Notes: generated from the letters alone by a model not told the origin. A DNA stretch of 64,000 nucleotides from PALSA-1353 sp050014015 (GCA_050014015.1 JBEKEC010000013.1:21000-84999), one strand, 5' to 3'; shown: positions 1 to 9,336, counted from the first letter of the stretch. Made by a program: numbers and translations.

Positions 1-3000
1 TCCGGGGTTTACCAAAGCACGATTGGTACCACCTACAGCGTCGGCACCGGCAACACGCAATTCGATTATCCTTACGGAGTGGCCGTCGGCCCCACCGACA
101 TCATCTACGTCGCCGATACGCTCAACCAACGAATCCAGGTCTTCAATTCCTCCGGCGTCTATCAAAGCACGATCGGCACCTCGGGAAGCAGCGGTACTGG
201 CAACGGACAGTTCGATGATCCCATGGACGTTGCTGTCGCGCCGACCGGAATGATTTACGTGGCCGATGCGGGCAATAACCGTATCCAACGTTTCTTCGAT
301 CCCAGTTCCTGGACCAGCGGCACGGACACGTTCACCGATCCCACCGTCGGCCCCACTTCCATCGCTCTGGGCGTGAGCGGCGGGACTCTCACAATCGGCT
401 CGCCCATGGGACTGGTGGTCGGCAACACGACCACGGTCAACGCCAACTCCACTCTCATCCAGTCCGGCGGCTCGATTTCCACCGGCACATTGGCCGTCAA
501 CGGCCTATTCAACTACCAAAGCGGTACGCATTCGCTGGGTTCGATCTTCGTCAATTCCGGCGGAGCATTCACCGCCGCGCCATTTACTTTGAGTTCCACC
601 GAGTTTCTGACCCTTTCACCCGGTGGGACTGTCACCGGCTATAACTTTTCCATTGCCCCCGGCGCTGCGATGACGCAAAACGGCGGTACTTTCAATGTGC
701 TGGACTTTTACGTCGGCAACAGTTCCGGCAGCGCCGCGTCCTTCACCCAGACCGGCGGAAACATCGAAACGCTCGACTTCTTTGCAAATGAGTATGTGGG
801 CTACGGCGGCACCGGAACCTTCAATCAGTCCGGTGGAACCAACGACTTCACCAACGGCAGCTTGTATGTCGGATACTCCGGTACAGGCTCCTATTCCCTC
901 AGCGGCACGGGGACTTTACAGTCGCTGGGGCAGCCGGCACTCTCTCCCGTGCTCGACATCGGCACCACTTCTGGCGCCCACGGTTCCTTCACTCAGACCG
1001 GCGGCGCCATCCTTCTCTACGAATATGCCGAAATTATCGGTGACGCAGGGAATGGAACATTCAGTCAGTCCGGCGGAAGCAATACCCTCAACGGCGTCCT
1101 CGGCTCCTACCCCTACGTGGCTATCGCCGCCTCTTCCGGTAGCACGGGAACATATTCTCTGTCCGGCACCGGCCAGCTCTCCGTTAACGGAAATATCTAC
1201 ATCGGTGGAACGGTCGGCAGCGGCAGCAGTCCTTCCATTCAGCAAGGCGGAACCGGAACCGTTGCCATATCCGGCGGTTCGTTGTCCGCGACGAACCTGC
1301 TCGTGTCGCCCAGCGGCACGTGGAATCAATCCGGCGGCACCGTGACGGCAACCAGCGTGCTGGTCTCCGCCGGTGGTAGCTGGACCCAATCCGCCGGAAC
1401 GGCGACCATTTCTGGATCTCTCGCTTTTGCCTCCGGCACTAGCCCCTCGCAATCGGGGGGTTCAATGACCGCCGCCACGCTGGCCATCGGCGGCGGGACC
1501 GGCGCCACCGGAACCTATGCCCTCAGCGGCACCGGATTACTTTCCATCACCTTGAACGAATATACATATCCTGAAGACAACGAATACATCGGCCAAGGTG
1601 GTAACGGTGCATTCAATCAAACCGGCGGCACTAATTCCTTCGCGGGCAGCCTTTATATCGGGTGCGGCGGGACCGGGAACTACACGCTGAGCGGCGGGAC
1701 GTTGTCGGCGACGGGTGTTTCGACCAGCGAATGGGTGGGCGACACCTCCAGCGGAACGTTTACCCAGACCGGTGGGGTAAACCGCATGAACGCAGTTGGT
1801 CTAAGTGTCGGATGCAACGCGGGGGTCACAGGGACTTACTTGCTCAGCGGAACAGGCGTTCTCGACAACGGCGAAGGGGAGGAGATTGGTGGCAATGGCA
1901 CGTTCATTCAAACCGGCGGCACCAATAGCATCGATCTTTCAATGTTCATAATTGATGCCGGCGGTCTTTATTCCGTCAGCGCCGGCACGTTCAATATGAG
2001 TGACGGCAACATTGAAGAAATAAACGGCACATTCAATCAAAGTGGCGGAACAAACCTCTTGGAGGGCCCGTTGTGGCTAGGCGGTCTATATTCACTTAGT
2101 GGAACTGGTACCCTTACCGTTGAGGGACCCAGCACAGGCCTCGGTGCGGGCGAATCGATCGGCGGTACGTTCAACCAGAGCGGTGGCACAAACCAGATCG
2201 GCATCCCTAACGAAGGCGTCGCGACTTTTGCGGTCAGCACAACCGGCGTTTACAACCTCAGCGCGGGAAGTCTCACGGCGCATTATGGCACCGCCAACTC
2301 CGGGACCATCAATGTCACCGGCGGTGCGGCCAATCTCGGCCCCGTCACCGGTACGGGCACGCTCAACGTCGGCGACGCCTCCGCCAGCGTCACCGCTTCG
2401 GGCTTGCAGCAGTCTTCCGTCACCATCACTTCAACCGGCCAACTGACGCTGACCGCTGGCGGCGCTACCAACTCCGTCAACTCCCTCGTCATCAACAGCG
2501 GCGGTGTGTTTAACCTGACCAGCACGAAGTTAATCATCAACTACGGAGGTGGGTTCGATCCGATCTCCACCATCGCCGGATACATCAAGTCCGGCTATAA
2601 CGGCGGCGCATGGAACGGGCCGGGCATCATTTCCACGACGGCACAATCGAAGACCAATGGTCTTTATTACGGCGTGGGCTACGCTGATGGGAAGGATGGC
2701 GTTGTCTCCGGCCTCCCGTCCGGCCAGATCGAAGTGATGTACACGCTGCTCGGCGACGCCAATCTGGACGGCCTAGTTAACGCCGCCGACTTCACCATCC
2801 TGGCGGCCAACTTCAACCAGCCCGTCACCGGCTGGGACCAGGGCGACTTCAACTACGACGGCCTGGTCAACGCCGCCGACTTCACCGACCTGGCGGCGAA
2901 CTTCAACCAGAGCGTCAGCGGCGCTGACGTTTCGGGCGGCGACGTTGCGGCCCTCGACGCGTTTGCGGCAGCGAATGGATTGCCCTTGCCGACCTTCGCC

Positions 3001-3141
3001 AATGTTCCGGAGCCGGCAAGTGCGGTGATCATGGCGATGGCTGGATTAGGAATGGTCCGCCGGCGGCGACGATTATCGCGCCAGGCCAACGCGAAAGCCA
3101 TATGTGTCGCCGCCATGGAATCTAGCGGCAGCACTATCTGA
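1..3141 (+). CDS. Secreted NHL/beta-repeat protein with dockerin-like and PEP-CTERM tail (5' partial)
   Basis: The reading frame is open from the first base, so the N-terminus and signal peptide lie outside the window; about 1046 residues are visible. Two NHL-type repeats come first (each has a YVADxxNxRIQ motif), which usually form a beta-propeller. Then about 700 residues repeat short units such as FTQTGG, FNQSGGTN and YSLSGTGTL, typical of autotransporter-like beta-helices. A duplicated EF-hand, dockerin-like segment (GDANLDGLVNAADF, then GDFNYDGLVNAADF) follows. The end is a PEP-CTERM signal (VPEPAS, hydrophobic helix, RRRRR). The family is sorted to the cell envelope by exosortase and is taken to be surface displayed. 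The tail runs about 20 residues beyond the Arg cluster, longer than usual. The ligand is unknown. Confidence 0.9.
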   Translation, partial: SGVYQSTIGTTYSVGTGNTQFDYPYGVAVGPTDIIYVADTLNQRIQVFNSSGVYQSTIGTSGSSGTGNGQFDDPMDVAVAPTGMIYVADAGNNRIQRFFDPSSWTSGTDTFTDPTVGPTSIALGVSGGTLTIGSPMGLVVGNTTTVNANSTLIQSGGSISTGTLAVNGLFNYQSGTHSLGSIFVNSGGAFTAAPFTLSSTEFLTLSPGGTVTGYNFSIAPGAAMTQNGGTFNVLDFYVGNSSGSAASFTQTGGNIETLDFFANEYVGYGGTGTFNQSGGTNDFTNGSLYVGYSGTGSYSLSGTGTLQSLGQPALSPVLDIGTTSGAHGSFTQTGGAILLYEYAEIIGDAGNGTFSQSGGSNTLNGVLGSYPYVAIAASSGSTGTYSLSGTGQLSVNGNIYIGGTVGSGSSPSIQQGGTGTVAISGGSLSATNLLVSPSGTWNQSGGTVTATSVLVSAGGSWTQSAGTATISGSLAFASGTSPSQSGGSMTAATLAIGGGTGATGTYALSGTGLLSITLNEYTYPEDNEYIGQGGNGAFNQTGGTNSFAGSLYIGCGGTGNYTLSGGTLSATGVSTSEWVGDTSSGTFTQTGGVNRMNAVGLSVGCNAGVTGTYLLSGTGVLDNGEGEEIGGNGTFIQTGGTNSIDLSMFIIDAGGLYSVSAGTFNMSDGNIEEINGTFNQSGGTNLLEGPLWLGGLYSLSGTGTLTVEGPSTGLGAGESIGGTFNQSGGTNQIGIPNEGVATFAVSTTGVYNLSAGSLTAHYGTANSGTINVTGGAANLGPVTGTGTLNVGDASASVTASGLQQSSVTITSTGQLTLTAGGATNSVNSLVINSGGVFNLTSTKLIINYGGGFDPISTIAGYIKSGYNGGAWNGPGIISTTAQSKTNGLYYGVGYADGKDGVVSGLPSGQIEVMYTLLGDANLDGLVNAADFTILAANFNQPVTGWDQGDFNYDGLVNAADFTDLAANFNQSVSGADVSGGDVAALDAFAAANGLPLPTFANVPEPASAVIMAMAGLGMVRRRRRLSRQANAKAICVAAMESSGSTI

Positions 3142-3199
3142 CGTAACGTGGGGTGCAATTCGTACGGCGCTCGCAATAAAGCCGCTCATTTCCCTTGGG

Positions 3200-3700
3200 G
3201 ACGCCTCTCCGCCACATCGCCGCACCAGACGCTCTGGGTGGCGCGGCTGATCTCCAAGCCGTTGCGCTGGAAGATCGACTCTGATCGGTACAGCGGGAGA
3301 CAATCGGCGTATTTGCTGGTGACGATGTAGGCCAGCAGGCCAGGTCCCGCCATCCCCTTGTCGATGGGCTGAACTGGCTTGTCCGCCAGCGTAATCCGGG
3401 GACTCTGGGCATTTTGTTCGCAGTGCGTACAGGCGTATTTGACGCAGACGTGTTCGATTCGCTCGAATCAACTCGACCTGCCAACTCACTTCCTCGCCGA
3501 TCTTCTCTCGCGTCTTCCCGCAGCACGGGCAATGCTCGTCAGCTTCGGCCAGGTCATGCACCTTCCGAGTCGCGGGCAATTGATCGAAGGCCGCCAAGTT
3601 CCGCCGGCCGCGACGAACCCGCCGCACCGTGCCAACTTCGGGCAACGTTTCATTTAGCGGCAGCTCGTTTGGATTCACCGGCCGCGTTTCCAACGCGGTG
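3200..3700 (-). pseudogene. IS66-family transposase (TnpC) remnant
   Basis: The minus strand encodes pieces of an IS66 large transposase in two frames. One frame carries the N-terminal zinc-binding stretch (HDLAEADEHCPCCGKTREKI, then GEEVSWQVELI). The other picks up near 3460 with VKYACTHCE, ITLADKPVQPIDKGMAGP and then YRSESIFQRNGLEISR up to WCGDVAE. The two parts must be joined across a small deletion or frameshift near 3460. Similarity stops after WCGDVAE, before the catalytic DDE core, so the gene is truncated as well as frameshifted. No IS ends were identified. It is inactive insertion-sequence debris. Confidence 0.8.
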
Positions 3701-3762
3701 GCGAAAGCCAGCACCATCTGGGCCACGTCGCCTGTGGGGTCTGGAGCCGGTCGGCACGGGGA

Positions 3763-4458
3763 TCGTATCGCCATCGCACGGGGAAGTTCAAGAGATACGT
3801 CCGCGGTGACGCGGGTTTCGCCAATCCGGAGGTGTACGCGTTTCTCGAGGCCGAGGGCTATCTCTACACCATCCGACTCCCGGCCAATGCCGTACTGTAC
3901 AGGGAGGTTCAGCACCTGATGACCCGCCCGGTGGGCCGCCCACCGGGAAAGCCTATCGTGCAATACCACGACTTCACCTATCAGGCCGCCACCTGGGACA
4001 AGACCCGCCGCGTCGCGGCGAAAGTCGAGTGGCACAAGGACGAGTTGTTCCCCCGCGTGGGGTTCATCGTCACCAACTTGGGCGGCGGTGCCGCTGGCGT
4101 GACCTGGTTCTACAATGGTCGAGGTACCGCCGAGCAGTGCATCAAAGAGGGCAAGGTCGCCTTGAACTGGACCCGGCTGAACTGTCACGACTTCCTGGAC
4201 AATCCGGTGCGTCTGCAACTCTTCGCCCTGGCGTATAATCTGGGCAACTTCCTGCGGCGGCTGGCGCTGCCGCCCGCCGTGAAACACTGGACGCTGACGA
4301 CGCTGCGGGACAAACTCATCAAGATCGGTGCGAAGGTGGTGCATCACGCGAGGCGCTTCATGTTCCAGATGGCGGAGGTTGCGATCCCTCGACCACTGTT
4401 CGCCGCGATCCTGTGGCGCATCGAGCGTCTGCGGCTGCTGGCCCCGGCCCCGACATGA
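3763..4458 (+). pseudogene. IS1380-family transposase, 5'-truncated remnant
   Basis: The frame reads RYVRGDAGFANPEVYAFLEA, then IRLPAN, ARRVAAKVEWHKDELFPRVG, FIVTNLGGGAAGV, FYNGRGTAEQCIKEGK, ALNWTRLNCHDF and LAYNLGNFLRRL. This is the C-terminal half of a DDE transposase of the IS1380 group (DDE_Tnp_1), including the conserved RGDAGFA aspartate region and the NGRGTAEQ glutamate region. The first roughly 200 residues normally expected are absent; the sequence just upstream belongs to the oppositely oriented IS66 remnant. An ATG is lacking before 3832, so the gene is broken. The frame itself is intact to its stop, which suggests fairly recent decay. Confidence 0.82.
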
Positions 4459-4905
4459 CCTCTGCACGTGTGGAAAACCTCGAACTCGACACGAGTCAGC
4501 ACGATCGGTCTGTCAACGTCGCGCCGACGACCTCCATCGAACGGCCTAAAAACGCCGCAAATGCACCTGAGGGAGCGGCGACGAAGCCGATCGAGGCGGA
4601 GAAAACTCTTCATGCGGCGTGTGCGGACCTTAGAGTGTACAAAATTGCTGACGACCGTCGTCGGCAAAAGCCCAACTGGAGTTCAACTGGGAAATCCAGG
4701 TTAAAGAGGAATCGAATCGTATCGTCGGCGGAGTTGGGTCAACAAGCCGTCTTCTGCAAAATAGGCTTGAGAGATTTGGGTGCCTGCCCGTTGGAGAAAA
4801 TTTCAATGGCTGTTAGTGTCGGCGGGCACATGATCGTATATTACTCCCCTAACGCCCGGCCGCGGCGTCGGGCACAGGCGACGAAAATTAAACAAGGAGC
4901 AATTC
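4459..4905. other. Non-coding stretch between IS1380 remnant and a secreted-protein gene
   Basis: I see no convincing gene here. Overlapping open frames have low-complexity, Arg-rich translations with no family resemblance. The left part probably contains the 3' end of the IS1380 element, but I could not identify a terminal inverted repeat. The last 30 bases hold the ribosome-binding site of the following gene. Confidence 0.5.
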
Positions 4906-5355
4906 ATGTTTCACGTTCGACTGACCGGCATCGCCTCGGCGGTGGTTTTGGTACTGGTGATGTCATCGACGTCCGTTTTTGCCCAGCATTTGGACCGGCA
5001 CGAAACACGCCGGATCGTTCGTCGTCTTGAGGAGCGATCCGACGTGATGCAGGATCGCATCGATGATTGGATCGATCAACGCCGGGACGAGCGAAGGCGC
5101 ATGGCCGAGGACCTCAATCGGCATTTGGATCATTTTGAAAGCGCGGTGATTAACTTACGGTCGGCCGTGCTTTCCCACGATGAGCCATGGGACGTCCGGG
5201 ACGAGGCAAGAGCCGTCCTCGACGCGGCCGTCGAGCTGCACCACGCTTTGGATCGCGCTGATTACCTTCCCCGCGAAATCTGGCGAGATTGGGATGGTTT
5301 GCGCATTCAGGCGAACTTGCTAGCCCGCCTCTGGCGGCTTGAGCCTATTCCCTGA
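4906..5355 (+). CDS. Small secreted alpha-helical protein of unknown function
   Basis: The 149-residue product starts with a clear signal peptide (positive MFHVR start, hydrophobic core, SVFAQ cleavage region near residue 27). The remainder is charged and helical, rich in Arg, Asp and Glu (RRLEERSDVMQDRIDDWIDQ), with several HxxD/RxxE heptad-like stretches. The ATG is preceded by AAGGAGC at good spacing, which fixes the start. I do not recognise a family. It sits alone between IS remnants. The next frame, an IS66 orfA remnant, opens 12 bases before its stop, so its natural C-terminus could have been altered by that insertion. Confidence 0.6.
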   Translation: MFHVRLTGIASAVVLVLVMSSTSVFAQHLDRHETRRIVRRLEERSDVMQDRIDDWIDQRRDERRRMAEDLNRHLDHFESAVINLRSAVLSHDEPWDVRDEARAVLDAAVELHHALDRADYLPREIWRDWDGLRIQANLLARLWRLEPIP

Positions 5356-5699
5356 GATTATCCGGCAAGGCAGACGCCTGGCGCCGGCGTATCGACAATC
5401 AGCGGGCCAGCGGACAATCCGTTCGTGCCTGGTGCGATGCAAACGATGCTCAAGAAGGTTCCTTCTACTGGTGGCGGGCCAGACTCGGTCTGTCCCCCGG
5501 CAAGCGGCGACGTCGGCACCCGTTAAAGTCGGCGGAGACCAAGCCCACGCCGTTGGCCTTCGCCCAGGTTGTCGTTCATCCGTCCACCGCCGAGCCGCTT
5601 CGTCTTCGATTCGCCGGACAGCGTGAGTGGATTTTGCCGGCGTCGATGCCGCTTGAGCAGGTGGCCAAGCTCGTTCACGCCCTTGAGGCCACGGCATGA
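5343..5699 (+). pseudogene. tnpA: IS66 accessory protein TnpA, no normal start
   Basis: The frame reads GKADAWRRRIDNQRASGQSV, then RAWCDANDAQEGSFYWWRAR, and ends KLVHALEATA. This is the IS66 TnpA accessory protein, a helix-turn-helix-like protein required for transposition. Its stop overlaps the start of the next gene (ATGA at 5696-5699), the normal arrangement in IS66 elements. An in-frame stop lies at 5340-5342 and there is no ATG or GTG before the conserved part, so the 5' end appears lost. It could start at the CTG at 5352, but a truncated remnant is more likely. Confidence 0.7.
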
Positions 5700-6004
5700 T
5701 CGGCGCTGCGGGTGTGCGCATCCGGCTGGCAACGGCGGCGGTTGACGGTCGCAAGGGCTTCGATACGTTGTGTGCGATCGTTCGCCAGGCGCTGGGGCAC
5801 GATCCGCTGTGCGGGGACTTGTTCGTCTTCCGCAACCGCTCAATGGCGAGGGTGAAAATACTTTTCTGGGATGGCAACGGTCTGGTTCTTTACGCCAAGC
5901 GTTTAGAAAAGGGAACCTTCCGCTGGCCCCAAGCCGGCGAGTCCTCCATCGCGCTCAGCGGCCCGCAACTCATGGAACTTCTGGCGGGTCGCTCGATACA
6001 ATGA
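5696..6004 (+). CDS. tnpB: IS66 accessory protein TnpB
   Basis: The 102-residue product matches the IS66 Orf2/TnpB family. It has the GVRIRLATAAVDGRKGFDTL region (members usually read G..vyla..pvDmRkg.dgL), the FVFRNRSMARVKILFWDGNG core, and the LEKGTFRWP motif. Length is normal for the family (about 100-115 residues). It overlaps tnpA by four bases (ATGA) and is followed after four bases by a truncated tnpC, so the three form the usual IS66 order. The gene looks intact, but the element as a whole is not mobile. Confidence 0.85.
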   Translation: MIGAAGVRIRLATAAVDGRKGFDTLCAIVRQALGHDPLCGDLFVFRNRSMARVKILFWDGNGLVLYAKRLEKGTFRWPQAGESSIALSGPQLMELLAGRSIQ

Positions 6005-6008
6005 GTCG

Positions 6009-6263
6009 ATGATTGAGACTGACCTGCCGACGGACATTGAATCGTGTCATGCCCTAACCCGCCGACTTCGTGATGAACTTCGGGAGACCCGCAGAAAGTT
6101 GGCGATCCATGTTGAAAACGAGCGGCGGGAGTACGAAGCGCATTACGGCAAGCGGACGTCGCCTCAGTCGCTGCTGGCGTTCGGTGAAATGATTGCGTCG
6201 ATGGATCGCTCGATGAGCGAGGACGAAAGACGCATGTTGTGGCGATGTTTTGAGCGGACTTAG
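6009..6263 (+). pseudogene. IS66 TnpC N-terminal fragment
   Basis: The first third (DLPTDIESCHALTRRLRDEL, then RETRRKLA) resembles the coiled-coil N-terminus of the IS66 transposase TnpC, and it sits in the expected place just after tnpB. The rest (84 residues in all, ending WRCFERT) does not continue into the zinc-binding or catalytic domains. About ten bases after the stop the sequence already belongs to an integrase fragment. I read it as a tnpC cut short by a rearrangement. A small independent passenger gene is a less likely alternative. Confidence 0.6.
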
Positions 6264-6289
6264 TTGATACTCGAAATGCATGGCTGGCA

Positions 6290-6720
6290 AATCATCGGTC
6301 GCCGCAGCATCGCACGCGGGCCGAACAGAGCGATTTTCTTGCATCCGTCGATGAATCGGGCCCCTTTGCAGATTTCCACGCATTGCGGCACACATTCATG
6401 AGCAATTTGGCAGCCGCTGGTGTACATCCCAAGATCGCACAGACATTGGCTCGGCATTCGAGCATTAAAACGACGATGGATCGCTATACGCACCTGTACG
6501 AAGGCGATCTGATGGCCGCGCTGAATAAGCTTCCCGATCTTTCGCCCACCCATCGGCAAATCGCCGCCGCGACCAGAACCTATGACCAAACAGCCCAAAA
6601 CTGCTCGTCACCTGACTTGTCAGTAAACGGTGGATTTGGCAAGAGTCCAGCGGATTCCGGTGGAGGGAATGACCCCCTAAGTGCGCAACGCGAAACCCCT
6701 GACAAATCAGCGAATTACCG
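6290..6720 (+). pseudogene. Tyrosine recombinase C-terminal fragment
   Basis: The frame reads FADFHALRHTFMSNLAAAGV, then HPKIAQTLARHSSIKTTMDR and YTHLYEGD. It contains box-II residues H-x-L-R-H, the LARHSS histidine and the YTH nucleophile of a phage-type integrase. Everything before the C-terminal catalytic part is missing, and the 5' end abuts the IS66 fragment. The frame has no stop and runs on through the antisense of tRNA-Asp to 6922. It differs from the full integrase at 6952. It may be left from an older element that used the same tRNA from its other side (inference). Confidence 0.8.
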
Positions 6721-6744
6721 CGATTTTCAGGCGTTTCCCTTAAG

Positions 6745-6820
<76 letters not shown>

Positions 6821-6909
6821 AAAAGTGCATTTCAACCCTGTTTTTCCAGGCGATTGTGCACTTTTACAAACCGCCCAAATTCGTTCAGACCGGGCCGATT
6901 TTGGTCGAT

Positions 6910-6931
6910 ACTACGCTCGTGACTACGCTCG
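6910..6931 (+). promoter_or_regulatory. Candidate integrase arm-type sites, left pair
   Basis: ACTACGCTCG occurs twice (6910-6919 and 6922-6931), about 90 bases inside attL and just before the integrase start. The same motif occurs twice at 26750-26759 and 26761-26770, about 94 bases inside attR. The left pair follows ACCGGGCCGATTTTGG and the right pair follows ACCGGACACGATTTTGG. The position and symmetry suggest binding sites for the integrase amino-terminal domain (inference). Confidence 0.7.
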
Positions 6932-6951
6932 TTCAACCGTGAGGGCAAGCC

Positions 6952-8193
6952 ATGAGCGATATTCGACTCTCCGTCCATAAGGGTTCCGGCCAATGGTCTA
7001 AACGGATCAAAGGCGTCGTCTACTATTTTGGGGCAGTTTCGTCCGATCCGCAAGGGGTCGCTGCCCGCAAGCAATACTACGCCAGAATCGAGGGGATTCT
7101 AGCGGGGCTGGACAACCTGCGGGTGCCGTCGTCAAAGAAGGAATGGACAGTCGGGGCACTGATCGCCGCGTTTTTGGTGGATCGCCGCACCAAATCCATC
7201 AGCGGGGAGCTTTCGATCCGCACCTACGGCGACTATGTTTCCGAGCTTCAGAAGTTCGCCGATGCCGTGGGCACTCAAGGCAAGGTGACGGCGCTGTCCC
7301 CGATCCACTTCGCGGCGTATCTCGACCATCTGCACAAGCGGGGCCTGGGGCGGCACGCCAGGAAACGGGTAATTGCCTACATCCGGGCAGCGTTGAATTT
7401 CGGATTCAAGAACGGCTATTACCCCTCCCCAAACTACGGGACGGCGTTCAGCCGGCCGGATGCTTCCGTTGCCGCAATCAAGCGGGATCGCGTAAAGGCG
7501 GGGGAAGCGGATTACTCGGATCGGATCGTCACCGGCGAGGAACTGGATCGGCTGCTCAAGTTAGCCGCCCCACTGCACCGGGGGCTTATCCTGATGGCCG
7601 TCAACACGGGCCTGGGTGTCGCGGACCTTGCCCGGCTTCGCTGGCGGCATGTCTCGATGGAGACAGGCGAATTGAACATGGCCAGGGGCAAGACTGGGCA
7701 AGATCGCAAAGGCTATTTGTGGATTCGGACACGCAAGGCGCTCGCCGTCGTGTCGGGACTGCCCCACAATCGGGCCGCGATCGAAAGCGACGGACAAAAT
7801 GCCCTGATCTTCATTACCCGGCTCGGCCAGCCCATGTACCGCGAAGTCGAGAAAAAAGATGGTGCCGGGCGAGTCACTGGCGTTCAGGTTCACAACGCTA
7901 TCAGCGGCACGTTCGGCAAGCTGGTGGATCGGGCAGGCATGGAGGGGCTGACGTTCTACCGGCTTCGCCACACGTTCAAGACTCTTGGCAAGCGTGCCCG
8001 AGACCCGGAGGCACTGAACCTAATGATGGGCCATAAGGATAGCTCCATTGGCGGCATCTATGACCATGAGGAAATCAGCCCAGCCCGGATTCGTCATGTG
8101 GCTCTGACCGTCAAATATGGTCTGTGGCCGAGACCTAAAAATCAGGGAGCAGGGAAGCAGCAGACTTCCGAGAGGATGCGGATGGCCGGGTAG
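6952..8193 (+). CDS. int: Tyrosine recombinase (element integrase)
   Basis: The 413-residue protein has an N-terminal arm-binding region, a SAM-like core-binding domain (about residues 60-170) and a C-terminal catalytic domain. Near residues 335-345 it reads LTFYRLRHTF, then LMMGHKDSSI and GIYDHEE, which supply Arg II, the box-III His and the Tyr nucleophile. The usual first Arg (TGLR) is replaced by Gly (NTGLGVADLARL), and the usual box-II His (H-x-x-R) is Tyr. I recall the same substitutions in a planctomycete integrase clade, so they need not mean inactivity. A GAGGG motif precedes the ATG. It sits just inside attL and reads into the element, as integrases of tRNA-targeted elements usually do. 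It overlaps the next, convergent gene by 59 bases. Confidence 0.92.
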   Translation: MSDIRLSVHKGSGQWSKRIKGVVYYFGAVSSDPQGVAARKQYYARIEGILAGLDNLRVPSSKKEWTVGALIAAFLVDRRTKSISGELSIRTYGDYVSELQKFADAVGTQGKVTALSPIHFAAYLDHLHKRGLGRHARKRVIAYIRAALNFGFKNGYYPSPNYGTAFSRPDASVAAIKRDRVKAGEADYSDRIVTGEELDRLLKLAAPLHRGLILMAVNTGLGVADLARLRWRHVSMETGELNMARGKTGQDRKGYLWIRTRKALAVVSGLPHNRAAIESDGQNALIFITRLGQPMYREVEKKDGAGRVTGVQVHNAISGTFGKLVDRAGMEGLTFYRLRHTFKTLGKRARDPEALNLMMGHKDSSIGGIYDHEEISPARIRHVALTVKYGLWPRPKNQGAGKQQTSERMRMAG

Positions 8194-8557
8194 CCCGGCA
8201 TCGGCGTCGTGTCTTTGGCTGCGGATCATTGAGCCGAGCCAGTGCGGCGGGGGCAATTCGGTAATTGTGATGTTTCCCGGTGCCGTAGTCCGTCGCCTCA
8301 AGGCGTCCAGTTGCGATGAGCCGGCGAATGGTGCGAGCCGAGCAACCCGCCTTGGCCCCCGCTTCCGCCTCGCCCAACAGTGCGTCGGGCGCCGCGGCTT
8401 CGGCCGGCGCCGACTCAGGCACAGGGACGTAGATAATTCGGGGTTCCGCATCGGGGTCATAGCCGGGGCGGTTTGAGCGAAGAAGCCTATCAAGCGTGGC
8501 GGAAGGGGAATTGAGATCGTATGGTTCGGCGTCGGCCATTTGACAAATATGCCCCAC
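8135..8557 (-). CDS. Helix-turn-helix DNA-binding protein (excisionase-like)
   Basis: The product (140 residues from a GTG; 134 from the internal ATG at 8539) has a basic helix-turn-helix in its second half (GAKAGCSARTIRRLIATGRL, then TDYGTGKHHNYRI). This pattern resembles MerR/excisionase-type winged helices. The N-terminal half is acidic, Pro/Ala rich and probably disordered. Position next to and convergent with the integrase suggests an excisionase or a regulator of integration (inference). Neither candidate start has a strong ribosome-binding site. Confidence 0.65.
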   Translation of the reverse strand: MGHICQMADAEPYDLNSPSATLDRLLRSNRPGYDPDAEPRIIYVPVPESAPAEAAAPDALLGEAEAGAKAGCSARTIRRLIATGRLEATDYGTGKHHNYRIAPAALARLNDPQPKTRRRCRATRPSASSRKSAASLLPDF

Positions 8558-8656
8558 GAAATCGCGAGGGGCAAATAGCGAGGCTCGGGCGAGGGCGGGC
8601 GGCGATGTTATGGGACGCGACTCCCACGGATTGCCTGGCGACTGTGCGAGGGTGCC

Positions 8657-9281
8657 CTACATAGACATATCTGACGCTCGCTTGTCCCCTGTCGGCGGGG
8701 ATATTTGCGCCCGTTGTTTCTCTACGATGGACACAAATTTTCGGGTTCGTATATTCACGTCAATCTCCCTCGTCAACCAATCGTTCAATCGGTCCAAGGA
8801 CACAGCGGGCAGGCTAAAAACTTTCCCGCAAATGCAAGGCATGTCGATGGAACTGCCGTCAATAAATATGGTAAAACTCAAGTCCCGCTTGCAGGCCGGG
8901 CAATAGGGGCGGAGCGATCTCCGAATCAATGTTCCATCGTAATCCCATTGCCAGCCCCAGTGAATTCCATAAAAGTCGTCTTCAACGTAGTCACGAAATG
9001 TTATCGCTGGCGATCTCCGCATGGTTTCCCAAATGACCATTAGGACGTAAAAGCCAACTCCTACGACAATCAGCATCAATATCCAGTAGTGCCAGCGGTG
9101 AACCTCGACTGACACATTGAGCCATCGACAAATTGAGACGCTCAGGCGTCCCGTTGCTTTGATAAATTCCCACAGGGGGGGCGCGGAAAACATAGGCGAT
9201 GACGAAGGAGACAAGTGAACCGACAACGGCATCGACCGCTTTATTGAAGACCAAATTTAGACAGCCCTGTTTTTCCGCCAT
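8657..9281 (-). CDS. Membrane protein with zinc-ribbon tail, split by a frameshift in a C7 run
   Basis: Two overlapping frames make one sensible protein. The first begins MAEKQGCLNLVFNKAV and carries a transmembrane helix (VVGSLVSFVIAYVF). The second continues LWEFIKATGRLSVSICRWLN and carries a second helix (WILMLIVVGVGFYVLMVI) and a zinc-ribbon-like CPAC...CICG motif. They join at seven Cs on the coding strand (9175-9181), where a one-base slip restores one frame of about 207 residues. It may be a sequencing or assembly error, a real mutation, or slippage on translation. I do not recognise the family. It lies in the integrative element between int and the replication region. Confidence 0.55.
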
Positions 9282-9336
9282 GGGCCTATTCTAAGTGCGA
9301 TCGGAAGGGTCTCCAATTCCGCCGCCACCCATCGCA

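Noticed and set aside
3073..4467. A 464-residue minus-strand open frame
   Set aside because: It runs across an IS66 remnant and the antisense of an IS1380 remnant. Only a short central part is real transposase sequence, and I annotated that as a pseudogene.
4413..5030. A 205-residue plus-strand frame
   Set aside because: It overlaps the end of the IS1380 remnant and the start of the secreted-protein gene in another frame, and its composition is not protein-like.
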